In this document: piece by piece, positions 45,904 to 54,937 of the stretch
How the letters are laid out: each line of letters begins with the position of its first letter
Position numbering within the stretch: the stretch's first letter is position 1
DNA from: Maribacter_C sp947494565
GTDB taxonomy: Bacteria; Bacteroidota; Bacteroidia; Flavobacteriales; Flavobacteriaceae
Reading direction: 5' to 3'
Assembly: GCF_047345415.1 (NCBI RefSeq)
Contig: NZ_JBLFEP010000001.1
Location: 124,001 to 188,000 of the forward strand
Length of the DNA stretch: 64,000 nucleotides
The notes under the pieces: generated by a model
The model's input: only the letters and a program-made list of their open reading frames with translations
Databases searched by the model: none
What the model was told of the DNA's origin: nothing
Translations under genes and position numbers: made by a program

Positions 45904-47019
45904 TTAATTATCCTGGTCATCGTCCTTCTGGGCCAACTCGTTCCAAACCTTGATTTTGGCGTCCTCGTCTATTCCAGAAACGATTTCTACATTAATACCG
46001 TCGCTTACACCCAATTCCAATTCTCTCTTCTCAAATTCGTTTTCACCAGTCTCAACTTCAACATAGGGCTTATCGGTTTCTTTGTCGAACTGTAACAACG
46101 CTTCTTTGATGGCCAAGACGTCCTTTTTTTCTTCAAGTACAATGGATGCATTCGCGCTGTACCCCGCACGTACATAAGCGCTATCGCTCACAACCAGATC
46201 TCCTTCGATCTTGAATTGTACGGCACCTTCTTCCTCCACACCTTTTGGTGCGATAAATTTCAGTTTGGCTTCAAATTCCGATTTTTCAAGAGCCCCCAAA
46301 CTAATATCGAGTGGCATCCCCAACTGCAATTTGCCCACCTCGGCTTCATCGACTTCTCCTTCGAAAATCATTTTCGACATATCGGCAATCGTGGCAATGG
46401 TCGTTCCGTCGTTGAAGTTATTACTCTGTATGACCTGGTCGCCCTCTTCGACAGGAATCTCCAATACCGTTCCGGTAACCGTCGCACGGATATTCGTATT
46501 TGCCATCGTAGACCCTCCTGCAGAACCTCTGCGGATAATTTGATAATCAGCTCGAGAATTAGTTAGTTCTTGTTCGGCTTGATCTAACTGCAATTGTAGA
46601 TTATTGAAATCTTGACTTGAAATGACACCCTTGTCGAACAGTGCCTTATTTCGATTGTATTCTATTTTGGTATTGTTCAAAGCGATTTCAGCATTTCGAA
46701 CCCTACCCCTGGCTTGATTCAAAGATTGTTCATTGGGTACGATCTTGATTTTTGCGATCATATCCCCTGCCTTTACCTGAACCCCTTCTTCAAGGTAGAT
46801 TTTGTCAATGATACCGGAAATCTGCGGCTTAATTTCGATTTCGTCTTCCGGAATTACCTTTCCGGTCACGATGACCTGATTAACGATATCTTTTTTCTCA
46901 ACAGTTTCGGTTTCATATAATTTTGTAGGGGTGCTGTTCTTTTTTAGAAAGTAGACAACAGCTCCCAAAATACCAATTACTAATATGCCAATAAATGCGT
47001 ATTTTATGTACTTGCTCAT
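45904..47019 (-). CDS. MacA-like periplasmic adaptor protein (module 2)
   Basis: A 371-residue HlyD/MacA-type membrane fusion protein with an N-terminal membrane helix (~6-25), a biotinyl-lipoyl-like hairpin interrupted by a coiled coil (~95-160) and a beta-barrel domain (~180-290). A membrane-proximal domain follows. Diagnostic stretches are Ile-Lys-Pro-Gln-Ile-Ser-Gly-Ile-Ile and Ile-Arg-Ala-Thr-Val-Thr-Gly-Thr-Val-Leu. It bridges the permeases and the TolC-like duct. It aligns along its whole length with the second adaptor at 50339-51457, so the two are duplicates. Confidence 0.92.
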   Translation of the reverse strand: MSKYIKYAFIGILVIGILGAVVYFLKKNSTPTKLYETETVEKKDIVNQVIVTGKVIPEDEIEIKPQISGIIDKIYLEEGVQVKAGDMIAKIKIVPNEQSLNQARGRVRNAEIALNNTKIEYNRNKALFDKGVISSQDFNNLQLQLDQAEQELTNSRADYQIIRRGSAGGSTMANTNIRATVTGTVLEIPVEEGDQVIQSNNFNDGTTIATIADMSKMIFEGEVDEAEVGKLQLGMPLDISLGALEKSEFEAKLKFIAPKGVEEEGAVQFKIEGDLVVSDSAYVRAGYSANASIVLEEKKDVLAIKEALLQFDKETDKPYVEVETGENEFEKRELELGVSDGINVEIVSGIDEDAKIKVWNELAQKDDDQDN

Positions 47020-47054
47020 CGATTTTATGCTTTGATTGTTATGTGAATTTGGTT

Positions 47055-48311
47055 TTACTCTTCTCTCAGTGCTTCTATAGGTCTCACTTTTATGGCCTTG
47101 TGAGCAGGTATTAATCCAATTAACAGACTAAAAAATATCATGACCAGGAAGTACCCAATAAACTGGGATATACTAACCATAGGATTTTTAAAAGGAAAGT
47201 CATCACCTTGACCGAACAAGGCATCCAAGCCTGCAAGTATGCCTACAGATATTGCAAATCCCACAAGACCCGCGAAAGTGGTTAAAACTACGGCCTCAAG
47301 GATAATTTGTCTTCTTACTATTAGTGGCGTCGCCCCAAGAGCTCTTCTAACACCAATCTCTTTAGTTCGCTCCTTAACCGTAATCAACAAAATATTACTA
47401 ATGGCTATTACACCAGCAAACAAACTGCATCCACCTACAAAACCCGAAAACCACTTTAAAACATCGGTGAAAGTTGTGATATTATTAAAAACCTCGGACA
47501 TATCGAAACTGCCTATCGCTCTTTCGTCTGTAGGACTGATATCATATTTGGCCTTCAAGACCTTCTTGATTTCCTGCTCTACCACTGGCACTTTAGTACC
47601 CTCTTCCACCGCGATGGCCATCCAGCCCATTCGGTCCCCAGAACTAAAGGCTTTTTGAAAGGTACTGAACGGGATAAAAACCGCATTCTCGCCATCGATA
47701 TTGATATTGTTATTTGGCTTATAGATGCCGACTATTCTAAAGAACACCCCATTGATTCGGATATCTTCACCGATGGCCTCTTCTCCCTTATCGAAAAGTA
47801 ATTTGTACGTCTCTTCACCGATGACACAGACTTTTTTAGAGTCTTCGATATCTGTTTTATTTAAAAACCGGCCCTCGACCAACTTTTTCTTGGTGATATT
47901 GTCAATTTCAGGATAATCTCCATACACGGTGGAACCGCTAGTTCTTCCTTTTCGATATACGGTGACCACATCTCGGTGACTTCCTAGTTCGATACGTGGG
48001 GCCAATACTTCAATTTCGGGAATTTGTTCCTTTAATATGGAGGCGTCCTCTATTCTGAAATTGATACGTCTACCCCGCTCAAAACCCTTATATGGTTCTG
48101 ATGTACTTTGACTCCAAACAAAAAGGCTGTTCGAGGCCGTACCGGCAAAAAGTTTATCAAAGCCGTTGCTCATACCGTTTGCTGAGCCCAATAGCAACAT
48201 GAGAATCATCATGGCGAAGATGACCCCCAACATGGTCAGAAAGGTGCGAAACATATTCTTCCCAAGGGTATTGAAAACCTCTATCCATAAATCTCTGTCA
48301 AATAACCACAT
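47055..48311 (-). CDS. MacB-like permease, type B (module 2)
   Basis: A 418-residue ABC-type permease without its own ATPase domain. One membrane helix near residues 20-42, a large MacB_PCD periplasmic domain (~45-250) and the three-helix FtsX domain (~290-405, Glu-Arg-Thr-Lys-Glu-Ile-Gly-Val-Arg-Arg-Ala-Leu-Gly). The periplasmic part has Val-Tyr-Gly-Asp-Tyr-Pro-Glu-Ile, also present in the permease at 51487-52746 but not in the other two. I therefore call these two type B. Only one base separates it from the upstream type A gene. Confidence 0.92.
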   Translation of the reverse strand: MWLFDRDLWIEVFNTLGKNMFRTFLTMLGVIFAMMILMLLLGSANGMSNGFDKLFAGTASNSLFVWSQSTSEPYKGFERGRRINFRIEDASILKEQIPEIEVLAPRIELGSHRDVVTVYRKGRTSGSTVYGDYPEIDNITKKKLVEGRFLNKTDIEDSKKVCVIGEETYKLLFDKGEEAIGEDIRINGVFFRIVGIYKPNNNINIDGENAVFIPFSTFQKAFSSGDRMGWMAIAVEEGTKVPVVEQEIKKVLKAKYDISPTDERAIGSFDMSEVFNNITTFTDVLKWFSGFVGGCSLFAGVIAISNILLITVKERTKEIGVRRALGATPLIVRRQIILEAVVLTTFAGLVGFAISVGILAGLDALFGQGDDFPFKNPMVSISQFIGYFLVMIFFSLLIGLIPAHKAIKVRPIEALREE

Positions 48312-48312
48312 A

Positions 48313-49545
48313 TTATTTATCGTCTCTTAGTGCCACAATCGGTTTAATATTTGCCGCCTTCATAGCCGGTATCAATCCTGCTAGTAGGCCTGCTAAGACC
48401 AAAATAATCGTTGCGGTCAGTACAATCGAAAAGCTTACGGACGGATTGGTGAATGCAGGAGCATTCATCATAGGACCGATAATGGCCAGAATGCCAGTTG
48501 CAAAAAAAAGTCCGATAAAGCCTGACAGGGCCGTAATGAAGACCGATTCTAACAGAACCAATTTGATTATTTGACCTGGAACTGCTCCTAAGGCTTTTCG
48601 AATGCCGATTTCCTTGGTGCGCTCTTTAATAATGAATACCATGATGTTGCCGATACCTACAATACCCGCAATCAAAATCAAAATTCCAACGGCAATGCCG
48701 ATATATTGCAGAACTCCCGTAAAGCTGCTGATATCGGAAAAAGCCTGAGCATAGTTCCAAATCCGTATTCCGGATTGGTCTTCGGGTGCTATTTTGTGCC
48801 TGCGCTTTAAGATATTCTCCAATCTTGTAGAAAACTCCAAGGCTTTAGTCAAATCGTAAGTAGAATTATAGGTCAGTGCGATGCCGTCTATTTCATCAGT
48901 ATTGCCATATATCTTCTGATAAGTGGTTATCGGGGCATATATACCACGTTCAGCGTTGTCATCACCTTCATCTATAAATATCCCGATGACCCGAAAAAGC
49001 AGTCCGTTGAATTCAACGAATTTTCCGATGGGATCTTCCTCTTTGAAGAGGTCCTCGCCCACCTTTCTTCCAATGACAGCCACCTTAGAGGAAGACATCA
49101 AATCGTTCATATTGATGTACCTTCCATCAGTCACAATGGTCTTTTCTATAATTTGGTGGTCTGGATGCACCGCTTGTATACTGTAAGAACCGGTTTCACT
49201 TTTATACCGGGCCGAGGTGCTTTTGAACATTCTACCACTAATGTGCTCATAGTCATCGGCAAAGCTTTTTTTGATATACTCGACATCATCGTTCCTCAGC
49301 TGTATCTTTCTATCCTTCTCGAAACCCGCATAGGCCTTATTGGTAGTTCCTGGGCGTATGAAGATCGAATTGGTCGCATCGTCATTGAATTGGCTATGAA
49401 AACCATTTTGCATACCCTTAACCGACCCTAGAAGCATCACTAGCACAAAGATGCCCCAGCCCACAGAGAAACCCGTCAAGAACGTTCTTAGTTTATTGTT
49501 CTTGATGCTATGAAAGATTTCTTGCCAAATATCCTTATCAAACAT
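48313..49545 (-). CDS. MacB-like permease, type A (module 2)
   Basis: A 410-residue permease with the same layout as its neighbour: first helix ~22-44, periplasmic MacB_PCD domain, then the FtsX domain with Glu-Arg-Thr-Lys-Glu-Ile-Gly-Ile-Arg-Lys-Ala-Leu-Gly. Its N-terminal region (Met-Phe-Asp-Lys-Asp-Ile-Trp-Gln-Glu-Ile-Phe) and periplasmic domain (Glu-Ser/Thr-Gly-Ser-Tyr-Ser, Glu-Asp-Pro-(Ile/Val)-Gly) follow the permease at 52781-54028, which defines type A. It overlaps the ATPase gene by 8 bp, so the two are translationally coupled. Confidence 0.92.
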   Translation of the reverse strand: MFDKDIWQEIFHSIKNNKLRTFLTGFSVGWGIFVLVMLLGSVKGMQNGFHSQFNDDATNSIFIRPGTTNKAYAGFEKDRKIQLRNDDVEYIKKSFADDYEHISGRMFKSTSARYKSETGSYSIQAVHPDHQIIEKTIVTDGRYINMNDLMSSSKVAVIGRKVGEDLFKEEDPIGKFVEFNGLLFRVIGIFIDEGDDNAERGIYAPITTYQKIYGNTDEIDGIALTYNSTYDLTKALEFSTRLENILKRRHKIAPEDQSGIRIWNYAQAFSDISSFTGVLQYIGIAVGILILIAGIVGIGNIMVFIIKERTKEIGIRKALGAVPGQIIKLVLLESVFITALSGFIGLFFATGILAIIGPMMNAPAFTNPSVSFSIVLTATIILVLAGLLAGLIPAMKAANIKPIVALRDDK

Positions 49546-50239
49546 GCTCCGCTGCTCTTACCTGTTTTATTTTTTTATCCTCTACTATTACCCCATCTTT
49601 AAGGTGCACGATCCGTTTGCACATATCGGCAATATCGGGCTCATGTGTCACTACTAGTATGGTATTGCCTTGGTCATTGATTTTTTGAATCAGATCCATG
49701 ACCTCATAGGAGGTTTTACTATCCAAGGCACCGGTCGGCTCATCAGCCAATAGTACCTTCGGCTCTGCAGCCATTGCCCTAGCTATGGCAACACGCTGTT
49801 TTTGCCCTCCTGAAAGTTCACTGGGTAGATGCGTGGCCCATTCCTTTAAACCTACCTGATCTAAATACTTCAAGGCCTTTTCTTGGCGTTCTTTTCTTCC
49901 CACCTTCTGATAATACAATGGTAAGGCCACGTTTTCCATGGCACTCTTATAATTGATGAGGTTGAACGATTGAAATACGAAGCCCAAAAACTTATTCCGG
50001 TAATTGGCCGCTTTCGTTTCGTTCAGGTCTTTAATCGGTACGCCATCCAAAGTATAGGAACCTTCGTCCAAATTGTCCAACATTCCTAAAATATTCAACA
50101 GCGTAGATTTCCCTGAACCTGAAGAACCCATAATGGCAACCAGTTCTCCTTCCTCTACAGAAAAATTAATTCCCTTGAGGACGTGGAGGGAATTGCTCCC
50201 CATTTTATAGGACTTATGAAGATTTTCAATTTTGATCAT
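49538..50239 (-). CDS. MacB/LolD-type ABC transporter ATPase, the only one in the cluster
   Basis: A 233-residue ATPase with Walker A Gly-Ser-Ser-Gly-Ser-Gly-Lys-Ser-Thr (~38-46), the signature Leu-Ser-Gly-Gly-Gln-Lys-Gln-Arg and Walker B Val-Leu-Leu-Ala-Asp-Glu-Pro-Thr-Gly-Ala-Leu-Asp. In MacB itself this domain is fused to the permease; here it is separate. Four permeases in the cluster have to share it unless another ATPase is used. It is the first gene of module 2 and has an ECF-like promoter just upstream. Confidence 0.94.
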   Translation of the reverse strand: MIKIENLHKSYKMGSNSLHVLKGINFSVEEGELVAIMGSSGSGKSTLLNILGMLDNLDEGSYTLDGVPIKDLNETKAANYRNKFLGFVFQSFNLINYKSAMENVALPLYYQKVGRKERQEKALKYLDQVGLKEWATHLPSELSGGQKQRVAIARAMAAEPKVLLADEPTGALDSKTSYEVMDLIQKINDQGNTILVVTHEPDIADMCKRIVHLKDGVIVEDKKIKQVRAAEHV

Positions 50240-50286
50240 GCTTGGTTGTATTAGTTGTATTTAGGCGTAACCTTGATCACTTGACA

Positions 50287-50316
50287 ATAAGACACTTTAG
50301 AGGCCAAATTGTTACA
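50287..50316 (-). promoter_or_regulatory. ECF-sigma-type promoter upstream of the ATPase gene (module 2)
   Basis: On the minus strand: TGTAACA (50310-50316), 16 nt, GTCTTAT (50287-50293). The AAC-containing -35 and the GTC -10 with this spacing are the hallmark of ECF (group IV) sigma promoters and differ from the TTG/TAnnTTTG form. It sits 47 nt before the start codon in the 99-bp gap between the two modules. It has a near copy upstream of module 1. Confidence 0.68.
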
Positions 50317-50338
50317 AGATTTTGCCATTAATTTTTAA

Positions 50339-51457
50339 TTAATTGTTTTGGGCGAACTCATCAGGCTCTACGGCATTCCAAACCTTTATCTTATCCTCGG
50401 CCTGTATGCCTGATTTCACCTCAACGTATATACCGTCACTAATACCCAGTTCAAGGTCTTTTCGTTCAAATTTTTGATCCGAGGTTTCGATCTCTACAAA
50501 CGGTTTCTTCGTCTTTCCATCGAACTGTACCAGCGCTTCTTTGAGGGCAAGCACGCTATCGGCCCGACCCAAAATTATAGAGGCGTTTGCGCTAAGACCT
50601 GCTCGGATGAATACCGAATCTTGTTTCTTGAGCGTTCCTTTGATTTCAAACTGAATCGAACCATTTTCTGCATTTCCTTTGGGTGCGATATAATCCAAAA
50701 CAGCGTCGAAAACGGTATTTTCAATCGCTCCCACCGTAATTTCCAAAGGAAGGTCTTCGGTAATTTTGCCTACTTCGGACTCGTCTACTTTTCCTTCGAA
50801 TATCATTTTTTCGACATCGGCTATGGCGGCGATGGTCGTTCCTTCGTTGAAATTATTACTTTCGATGACTTGGTTGCCGACTTCAACTGGCACTTCTAAG
50901 ACCATACCGCTCACCGTCGCTCTTATTTGGGTGTTGGCTGCATTACCGTATCCTTTGGCCGTACCCGTTTTTACGATGTCATATCTTTTGTTTGCCGCGC
51001 CATAGGTTTGTTTGGCCTGATCATAGGTCACTTGTGCACGCTCGAGATCCACTTTGGAAATCACGCCCTTGGCAAAAAGCCCATTCTGGCGTTCTAAATT
51101 ACGTAGCTGGTCATCCAACGCAATCTTTGCCTCATCAATGCCATTTTTAGCATCATTCAACGCATTTAGATTGGGCACCACCTTGATTCGACAAATCAGA
51201 TCACCTGATTTGACATAATCACCCCCTTCTACGAACACTTCTTCGATTACCCCTGAAATATTTGGTTTGATGAGCACCTCTTCCAATGGTAAAATACTCC
51301 CAGTCGCCACGGTTTTCTTAATAATGGTCTGGGTAGAAGGTGTTTCTGTCTCGTAGACTACGGGATCTTCTGCGTTTTTCTGATACAAGTAGTACATCGA
51401 AGCGCCAAAGGCCACTACGATAAACAATAAAATTAAAATGGTGACTTTTTTCTTCAT
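50339..51457 (-). CDS. MacA-like periplasmic adaptor protein (module 1)
   Basis: A 372-residue membrane fusion protein, collinear with the other adaptor (shared stretches include Ile-Lys-Pro-x-Ile-Ser-Gly, Phe-x-Lys-Gly-Val-Ile-Ser, Ser-Asn-Asn-Phe-Asn-(Asp/Glu)-Gly-Thr-Thr-Ile-Ala). Membrane helix ~5-25, coiled coil ~100-160, beta-barrel and membrane-proximal domains after. It is the last gene of module 1, 29 bp after a type B permease gene. There is no separate TolC gene in this module, so it presumably uses the shared duct at 44509-45858. Confidence 0.92.
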   Translation of the reverse strand: MKKKVTILILLFIVVAFGASMYYLYQKNAEDPVVYETETPSTQTIIKKTVATGSILPLEEVLIKPNISGVIEEVFVEGGDYVKSGDLICRIKVVPNLNALNDAKNGIDEAKIALDDQLRNLERQNGLFAKGVISKVDLERAQVTYDQAKQTYGAANKRYDIVKTGTAKGYGNAANTQIRATVSGMVLEVPVEVGNQVIESNNFNEGTTIAAIADVEKMIFEGKVDESEVGKITEDLPLEITVGAIENTVFDAVLDYIAPKGNAENGSIQFEIKGTLKKQDSVFIRAGLSANASIILGRADSVLALKEALVQFDGKTKKPFVEIETSDQKFERKDLELGISDGIYVEVKSGIQAEDKIKVWNAVEPDEFAQNN

Positions 51458-51486
51458 TTTATAGTCGGTTTGATTGATGAATATTA

Positions 51487-52746
51487 TTAATCCGTTCTTA
51501 GAGCCTCTATCGGCCGTACTTTTATTGCGCTATTCGCTGGAATAAAACCAGCAAGTAACCCTGAAACTATCAAGATAATCAAGGCAATGGTGACCACACC
51601 CAAGTTTACGCTGGGGTTGACGAACATCATTACCGGTCCACTCACATCTAACAGGTAGTTAATTCCATATATGACCAAAGCGCCAAAGGCGATTCCGCTC
51701 ATACCCGAAATGATGGTCAAAAAAATAGATTCCATCAAAATCTGTTGTTTGATGGACCATGGACTCTCACCCAGAGCCCTTCTTATACCGATTTCTTTCG
51801 TACGTTCTTTTACTACGATGAGCATAATATTGCTTACCCCGATAATACCGGAGAGCAAAACACATATGCCTACGAAATAGGCGATCAACTCCAGGGCTCC
51901 AAAAAGGCTTACCACTCTTTGAAATTGTTCGTTCAAATCAAAATGACCGATGGCTCTTCTATCTTCGGGGTGTATTCTATGATTCTCTCGTACAATATCG
52001 AATATTTGCTCTTTGATATTGGTAATCGGCACATCGTCTACCGCGGTAATTGCCATCCAACCAACGTTATCTCCTCTATTAAAAGCTTGGGAAAAAGATG
52101 TAAACGGAATATAAATTTCCTTTTGTGCGTTTTCACTGTCTCCGTCAACATTGGTCTTTTTGTAGGTGCCTACCACCATGAAATTGACATCATTGATCTT
52201 GATGTAAGTACCCAAACATTCTTCTTCAAACTCATAAAGGCTTGATTTAACATCAACACCGATAACAGCTACTTTCCGTTTTTCGTTGATATCCCCGTAG
52301 TTCAAAAAGCGCCCCGAAGTAATATCCATAGGTTCTTGCTTGATGATTTCCGGATAATCGCCATACACACTAAAGGCTCCTGTTTTCATTCCTCTTACCA
52401 CATTGTTGGTCCCCCTAAAATTCCCAAGTTGGTTTCTTGGGGAAACATATTGAACCCCGTCGACGTTTTCCCAGATATCGGCAACATCACCGGTTTTATA
52501 ACTGAATTCACGGTCTTTGGGAAGTCCTTTGTATGCTTTTGATGCCGTTCGTGTCCACATGAACATCGTGTTGGTCGCGATATCACCAAAATCTGCTCGA
52601 ATACCATTCTCAAGTCCCTTTCCTGCAGCCAACAATATGATCAAGATGAAGATTCCCCAGAACACACCAAAAGCCGTGAGAAGGGTTCTGAACCAATTCG
52701 TGGTCAGCACCTGTAATATCTCATTCCAACGATCTCTATTAAACAT
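51487..52746 (-). CDS. MacB-like permease, type B (module 1)
   Basis: A 419-residue permease: first helix ~22-43, periplasmic MacB_PCD domain, FtsX domain with Glu-Arg-Thr-Lys-Glu-Ile-Gly-Ile-Arg-Arg-Ala-Leu-Gly and three further helices. Its periplasmic domain shares Val-Tyr-Gly-Asp-Tyr-Pro-Glu-Ile with the type B permease of module 2. The gene is 34 bp downstream of the type A permease gene in the same unit. A heterodimer of A and B in place of the MacB homodimer is the natural inference. Confidence 0.92.
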   Translation of the reverse strand: MFNRDRWNEILQVLTTNWFRTLLTAFGVFWGIFILIILLAAGKGLENGIRADFGDIATNTMFMWTRTASKAYKGLPKDREFSYKTGDVADIWENVDGVQYVSPRNQLGNFRGTNNVVRGMKTGAFSVYGDYPEIIKQEPMDITSGRFLNYGDINEKRKVAVIGVDVKSSLYEFEEECLGTYIKINDVNFMVVGTYKKTNVDGDSENAQKEIYIPFTSFSQAFNRGDNVGWMAITAVDDVPITNIKEQIFDIVRENHRIHPEDRRAIGHFDLNEQFQRVVSLFGALELIAYFVGICVLLSGIIGVSNIMLIVVKERTKEIGIRRALGESPWSIKQQILMESIFLTIISGMSGIAFGALVIYGINYLLDVSGPVMMFVNPSVNLGVVTIALIILIVSGLLAGFIPANSAIKVRPIEALRTD

Positions 52747-52780
52747 TTGGTTTCAATCTAATCTGTTCGTAATCTTATTT

Positions 52781-54028
52781 TTATTCTTCCTTTAGGGCAA
52801 CAATGGGTTTTATTCGCGCTGCACGCCAAGCTGGAAAAAAGCCAGCTAGGGTACCTGCAAAAATCAAGAGCAAAACGGTGGTAATCGCGACATTAAAATC
52901 AATGGATGGGTTTACCACGTAGTCCACCTCCACATTGGGGCCAACCAATTCCAACAGCCCCATACTAAAGATGAGCCCCCCAAACCCGGATACGGCGGTG
53001 ACGAAAATCGCCTCGTGCAGTATCATTCCTATAATCGACCAAGGTTTGGCTCCAAGCGCCTTTCGAATACCGATTTCACGCGTTCTTTCTTTTACGATGA
53101 TGAGCATGATATTGCTCACCCCCACGATGCCGGCAATAATGGTACAGATACCAACAAACCAGAAGAAGAACTTTATACCTCCTATCAGGTTCATGAACCG
53201 CTGTACATTTTCCAGCGTATTGAAGGTATTGATGGCACTCATATCATCTGGCGCGACGGTATGCGACTGCTTTAAATAGGTTTTGATTTCATCTGTGAAT
53301 TTAACAGACTCCGCTAAGGTTTTCTCGAATGTTGCGGCAGGTTTCAGGGTGAAGTACATCATATTCAGACTATCACCTCCGTTGAATACGCGCTGCCCTG
53401 TGCTTAAAGGGATGAAAATGCGATCTTCTTCGCGTTCGCCCCCTTTATCTCCATATACACCGATTATCTGGAAACTCAAATCGGCTATTTTCAACTCGCG
53501 GCCCACAGGGTCCTCCTCGCTTTGCAATAACTCTCTATAAATCTTATTGCTGATTACAGCTACCTTTGACACGGATTGGTGATCTTTGTAGTTTAAGAAT
53601 CTACCCTTGGAAATAAACTCGTTCTCGATGTGCTGATACTCGGGAGAAATACCCTGAACGGAATATGATCCCGATTCTTTTTTGTAGTTGATACTGGCAT
53701 TGAATACCCTAAAGTTCGGTGACTTGTATTCAAGCTCGTCCGCATATTTATTCTCTATGTAGCCATAGTTTTCGTTCCGCAAACGAATGGGACGCCCCGG
53801 ATTGAGACCTTTATACTCTTTCGTTGTTACTTGGGTCCAAACGCCTATTCGGTTACTTGCGTCTTCTTCGAATTCTTGGGCAATACCATTTTGCATACCC
53901 TGACCGAAGCCCAATAATATAACAAGGATGAAAATTCCAGAAGCTACGGAAATACCCGTAAGAACAGTCCGTAAACGATTTTTACGGATGGTATCGAAAA
54001 TCTCCTGCCATCTTTCGATGTCAAACAT
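52781..54028 (-). CDS. MacB-like permease, type A (module 1)
   Basis: A 415-residue permease with first helix ~22-44, periplasmic MacB_PCD domain and FtsX domain (Glu-Arg-Thr-Arg-Glu-Ile-Gly-Ile-Arg-Lys-Ala-Leu-Gly). I start at 54028 (Met-Phe-Asp-Ile-Glu-Arg-Trp-Gln-Glu-Ile-Phe), which aligns exactly with the other three permeases. The frame is open to a Met at 54100, but that lies inside the ECF-like promoter. It is first in module 1, downstream of the oxidase gene group on the same strand but with its own promoter. Confidence 0.92.
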   Translation of the reverse strand: MFDIERWQEIFDTIRKNRLRTVLTGISVASGIFILVILLGFGQGMQNGIAQEFEEDASNRIGVWTQVTTKEYKGLNPGRPIRLRNENYGYIENKYADELEYKSPNFRVFNASINYKKESGSYSVQGISPEYQHIENEFISKGRFLNYKDHQSVSKVAVISNKIYRELLQSEEDPVGRELKIADLSFQIIGVYGDKGGEREEDRIFIPLSTGQRVFNGGDSLNMMYFTLKPAATFEKTLAESVKFTDEIKTYLKQSHTVAPDDMSAINTFNTLENVQRFMNLIGGIKFFFWFVGICTIIAGIVGVSNIMLIIVKERTREIGIRKALGAKPWSIIGMILHEAIFVTAVSGFGGLIFSMGLLELVGPNVEVDYVVNPSIDFNVAITTVLLLIFAGTLAGFFPAWRAARIKPIVALKEE

Positions 54029-54080
54029 TTGATTGGTTTTTTGATGATTGATGATGGTGGCCGAGGGACGCCACACGTTC

Positions 54081-54110
54081 ATTAGACTACAAGAAACCAA
54101 TATTGTTACA
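54081..54110 (-). promoter_or_regulatory. ECF-sigma-type promoter upstream of module 1 of the export cluster
   Basis: On the minus strand: TGTAACA (54104-54110), 16 nt, GTCTAAT (54081-54087), 52 nt before the start codon. The heptamers, their spacing and their distance from the gene are almost the same as in the copy at 50287-50316; only one base differs in the two boxes. This is the ECF sigma pattern. Confidence 0.68.
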
Positions 54111-54150
54111 GTAAACGTTGTAAAAAAAAGTTAAAAAAGAATTTTGAAAA

Positions 54151-54414
54151 TCAATTCTTCATTTTTTGGTATACAAAGTAAAAGAGTACGGCCACCAAAA
54201 TATAGGGTATTGCCATAAGATAGACGATACCATTGTTTATTCCCTCCGCCGTCTCAACGTTACCTTCGCTCTCCAACACGGCCCTACACATGGCGCATTG
54301 CGCGTTCACTAGTTGTGAACCAAACAGAAACATCGAAAAAACCAAAGCATTCCGCAACCCCCTTGTACACGTGAGGCAACTCTTACGCCAAAATGCTATT
54401 CTTCTAACTCGCAT
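54151..54414 (-). CDS. Small Cys-containing membrane protein of the oxidase gene group
   Basis: An 87-residue protein with an N-terminal signal-like helix, then Gln-Cys-Ala-Met-Cys-Arg-Ala-Val-Leu-Glu-Ser-Glu-Gly and a C-terminal membrane helix (~63-83). Small proteins with this Cys-x-x-Cys motif occur at the end of SCO/DUF420 gene groups in flavobacteria. The Cys pair could bind copper or form a disulfide, but the function is unknown. Its start overlaps the DUF420 gene by 11 bp, so the exact start (54414 or an internal Met) is uncertain. Confidence 0.68.
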   Translation of the reverse strand: MRVRRIAFWRKSCLTCTRGLRNALVFSMFLFGSQLVNAQCAMCRAVLESEGNVETAEGINNGIVYLMAIPYILVAVLFYFVYQKMKN

Positions 54415-54937
54415 AATAGGGTGAAATCATAAGGTAAACCACCACTCCGGAGATGGCTACATATAACCAGATTGGAAAAGTAATCCTCGCTAATTTCATA
54501 TGGCTCTCAAATTTACCCAAATAGGCCCTAGCATAGGTCTTCAATACCAAGGGAATAACAATAATCGAAAGTCCGATATGCGAAATCAAAATGAAAAAGT
54601 AGACGTAACGGACCATTCCTTCACCGCCAAAAGCCGTAGACTCGGAAGTCATATGATATAAAATATAAAGCACCAAAAAAACGAGGGACAAACCAATACA
54701 GGTAGTCATCAGTTTTTGATGCAGGTCTCTTTTACCATTTTTAATGGCCCAAACCGCGATGACCAAAAGTACGGCCGTTAATGCGTTAATAGAAGCATAG
54801 ATGGGTGGTAAAAACCCTAGTCTCTCCACATTCGGGATTTTGACCCCGAAGAGCAAGGCCACTACTATAGGTACGAGTACCGAAACCACCGTAATCAAGC
54901 GATTGAACTTTTTCTCCTTTAAACCGACACTATCCAT
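54404..54937 (-). CDS. DUF420 membrane protein
   Basis: A 177-residue protein with five membrane segments of the DUF420/YozB type, with conserved His in Asp-Leu-His-Gln-Lys and Leu-Tyr-His-Met-Thr-Ser. Such proteins accompany heme-copper oxidase genes and are thought to help oxidase assembly or copper/heme handling. Its ATG overlaps the last base of the SCO gene's stop codon, so the two are coupled. Confidence 0.87.
   Translation of the reverse strand: MDSVGLKEKKFNRLITVVSVLVPIVVALLFGVKIPNVERLGFLPPIYASINALTAVLLVIAVWAIKNGKRDLHQKLMTTCIGLSLVFLVLYILYHMTSESTAFGGEGMVRYVYFFILISHIGLSIIVIPLVLKTYARAYLGKFESHMKLARITFPIWLYVAISGVVVYLMISPYYAS

Noticed and set aside
54029..54100. 24-residue extension of the type A permease (module 1)
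   Set aside because: It contains the ECF-type promoter, and the other three permeases start at the position matching 54028.
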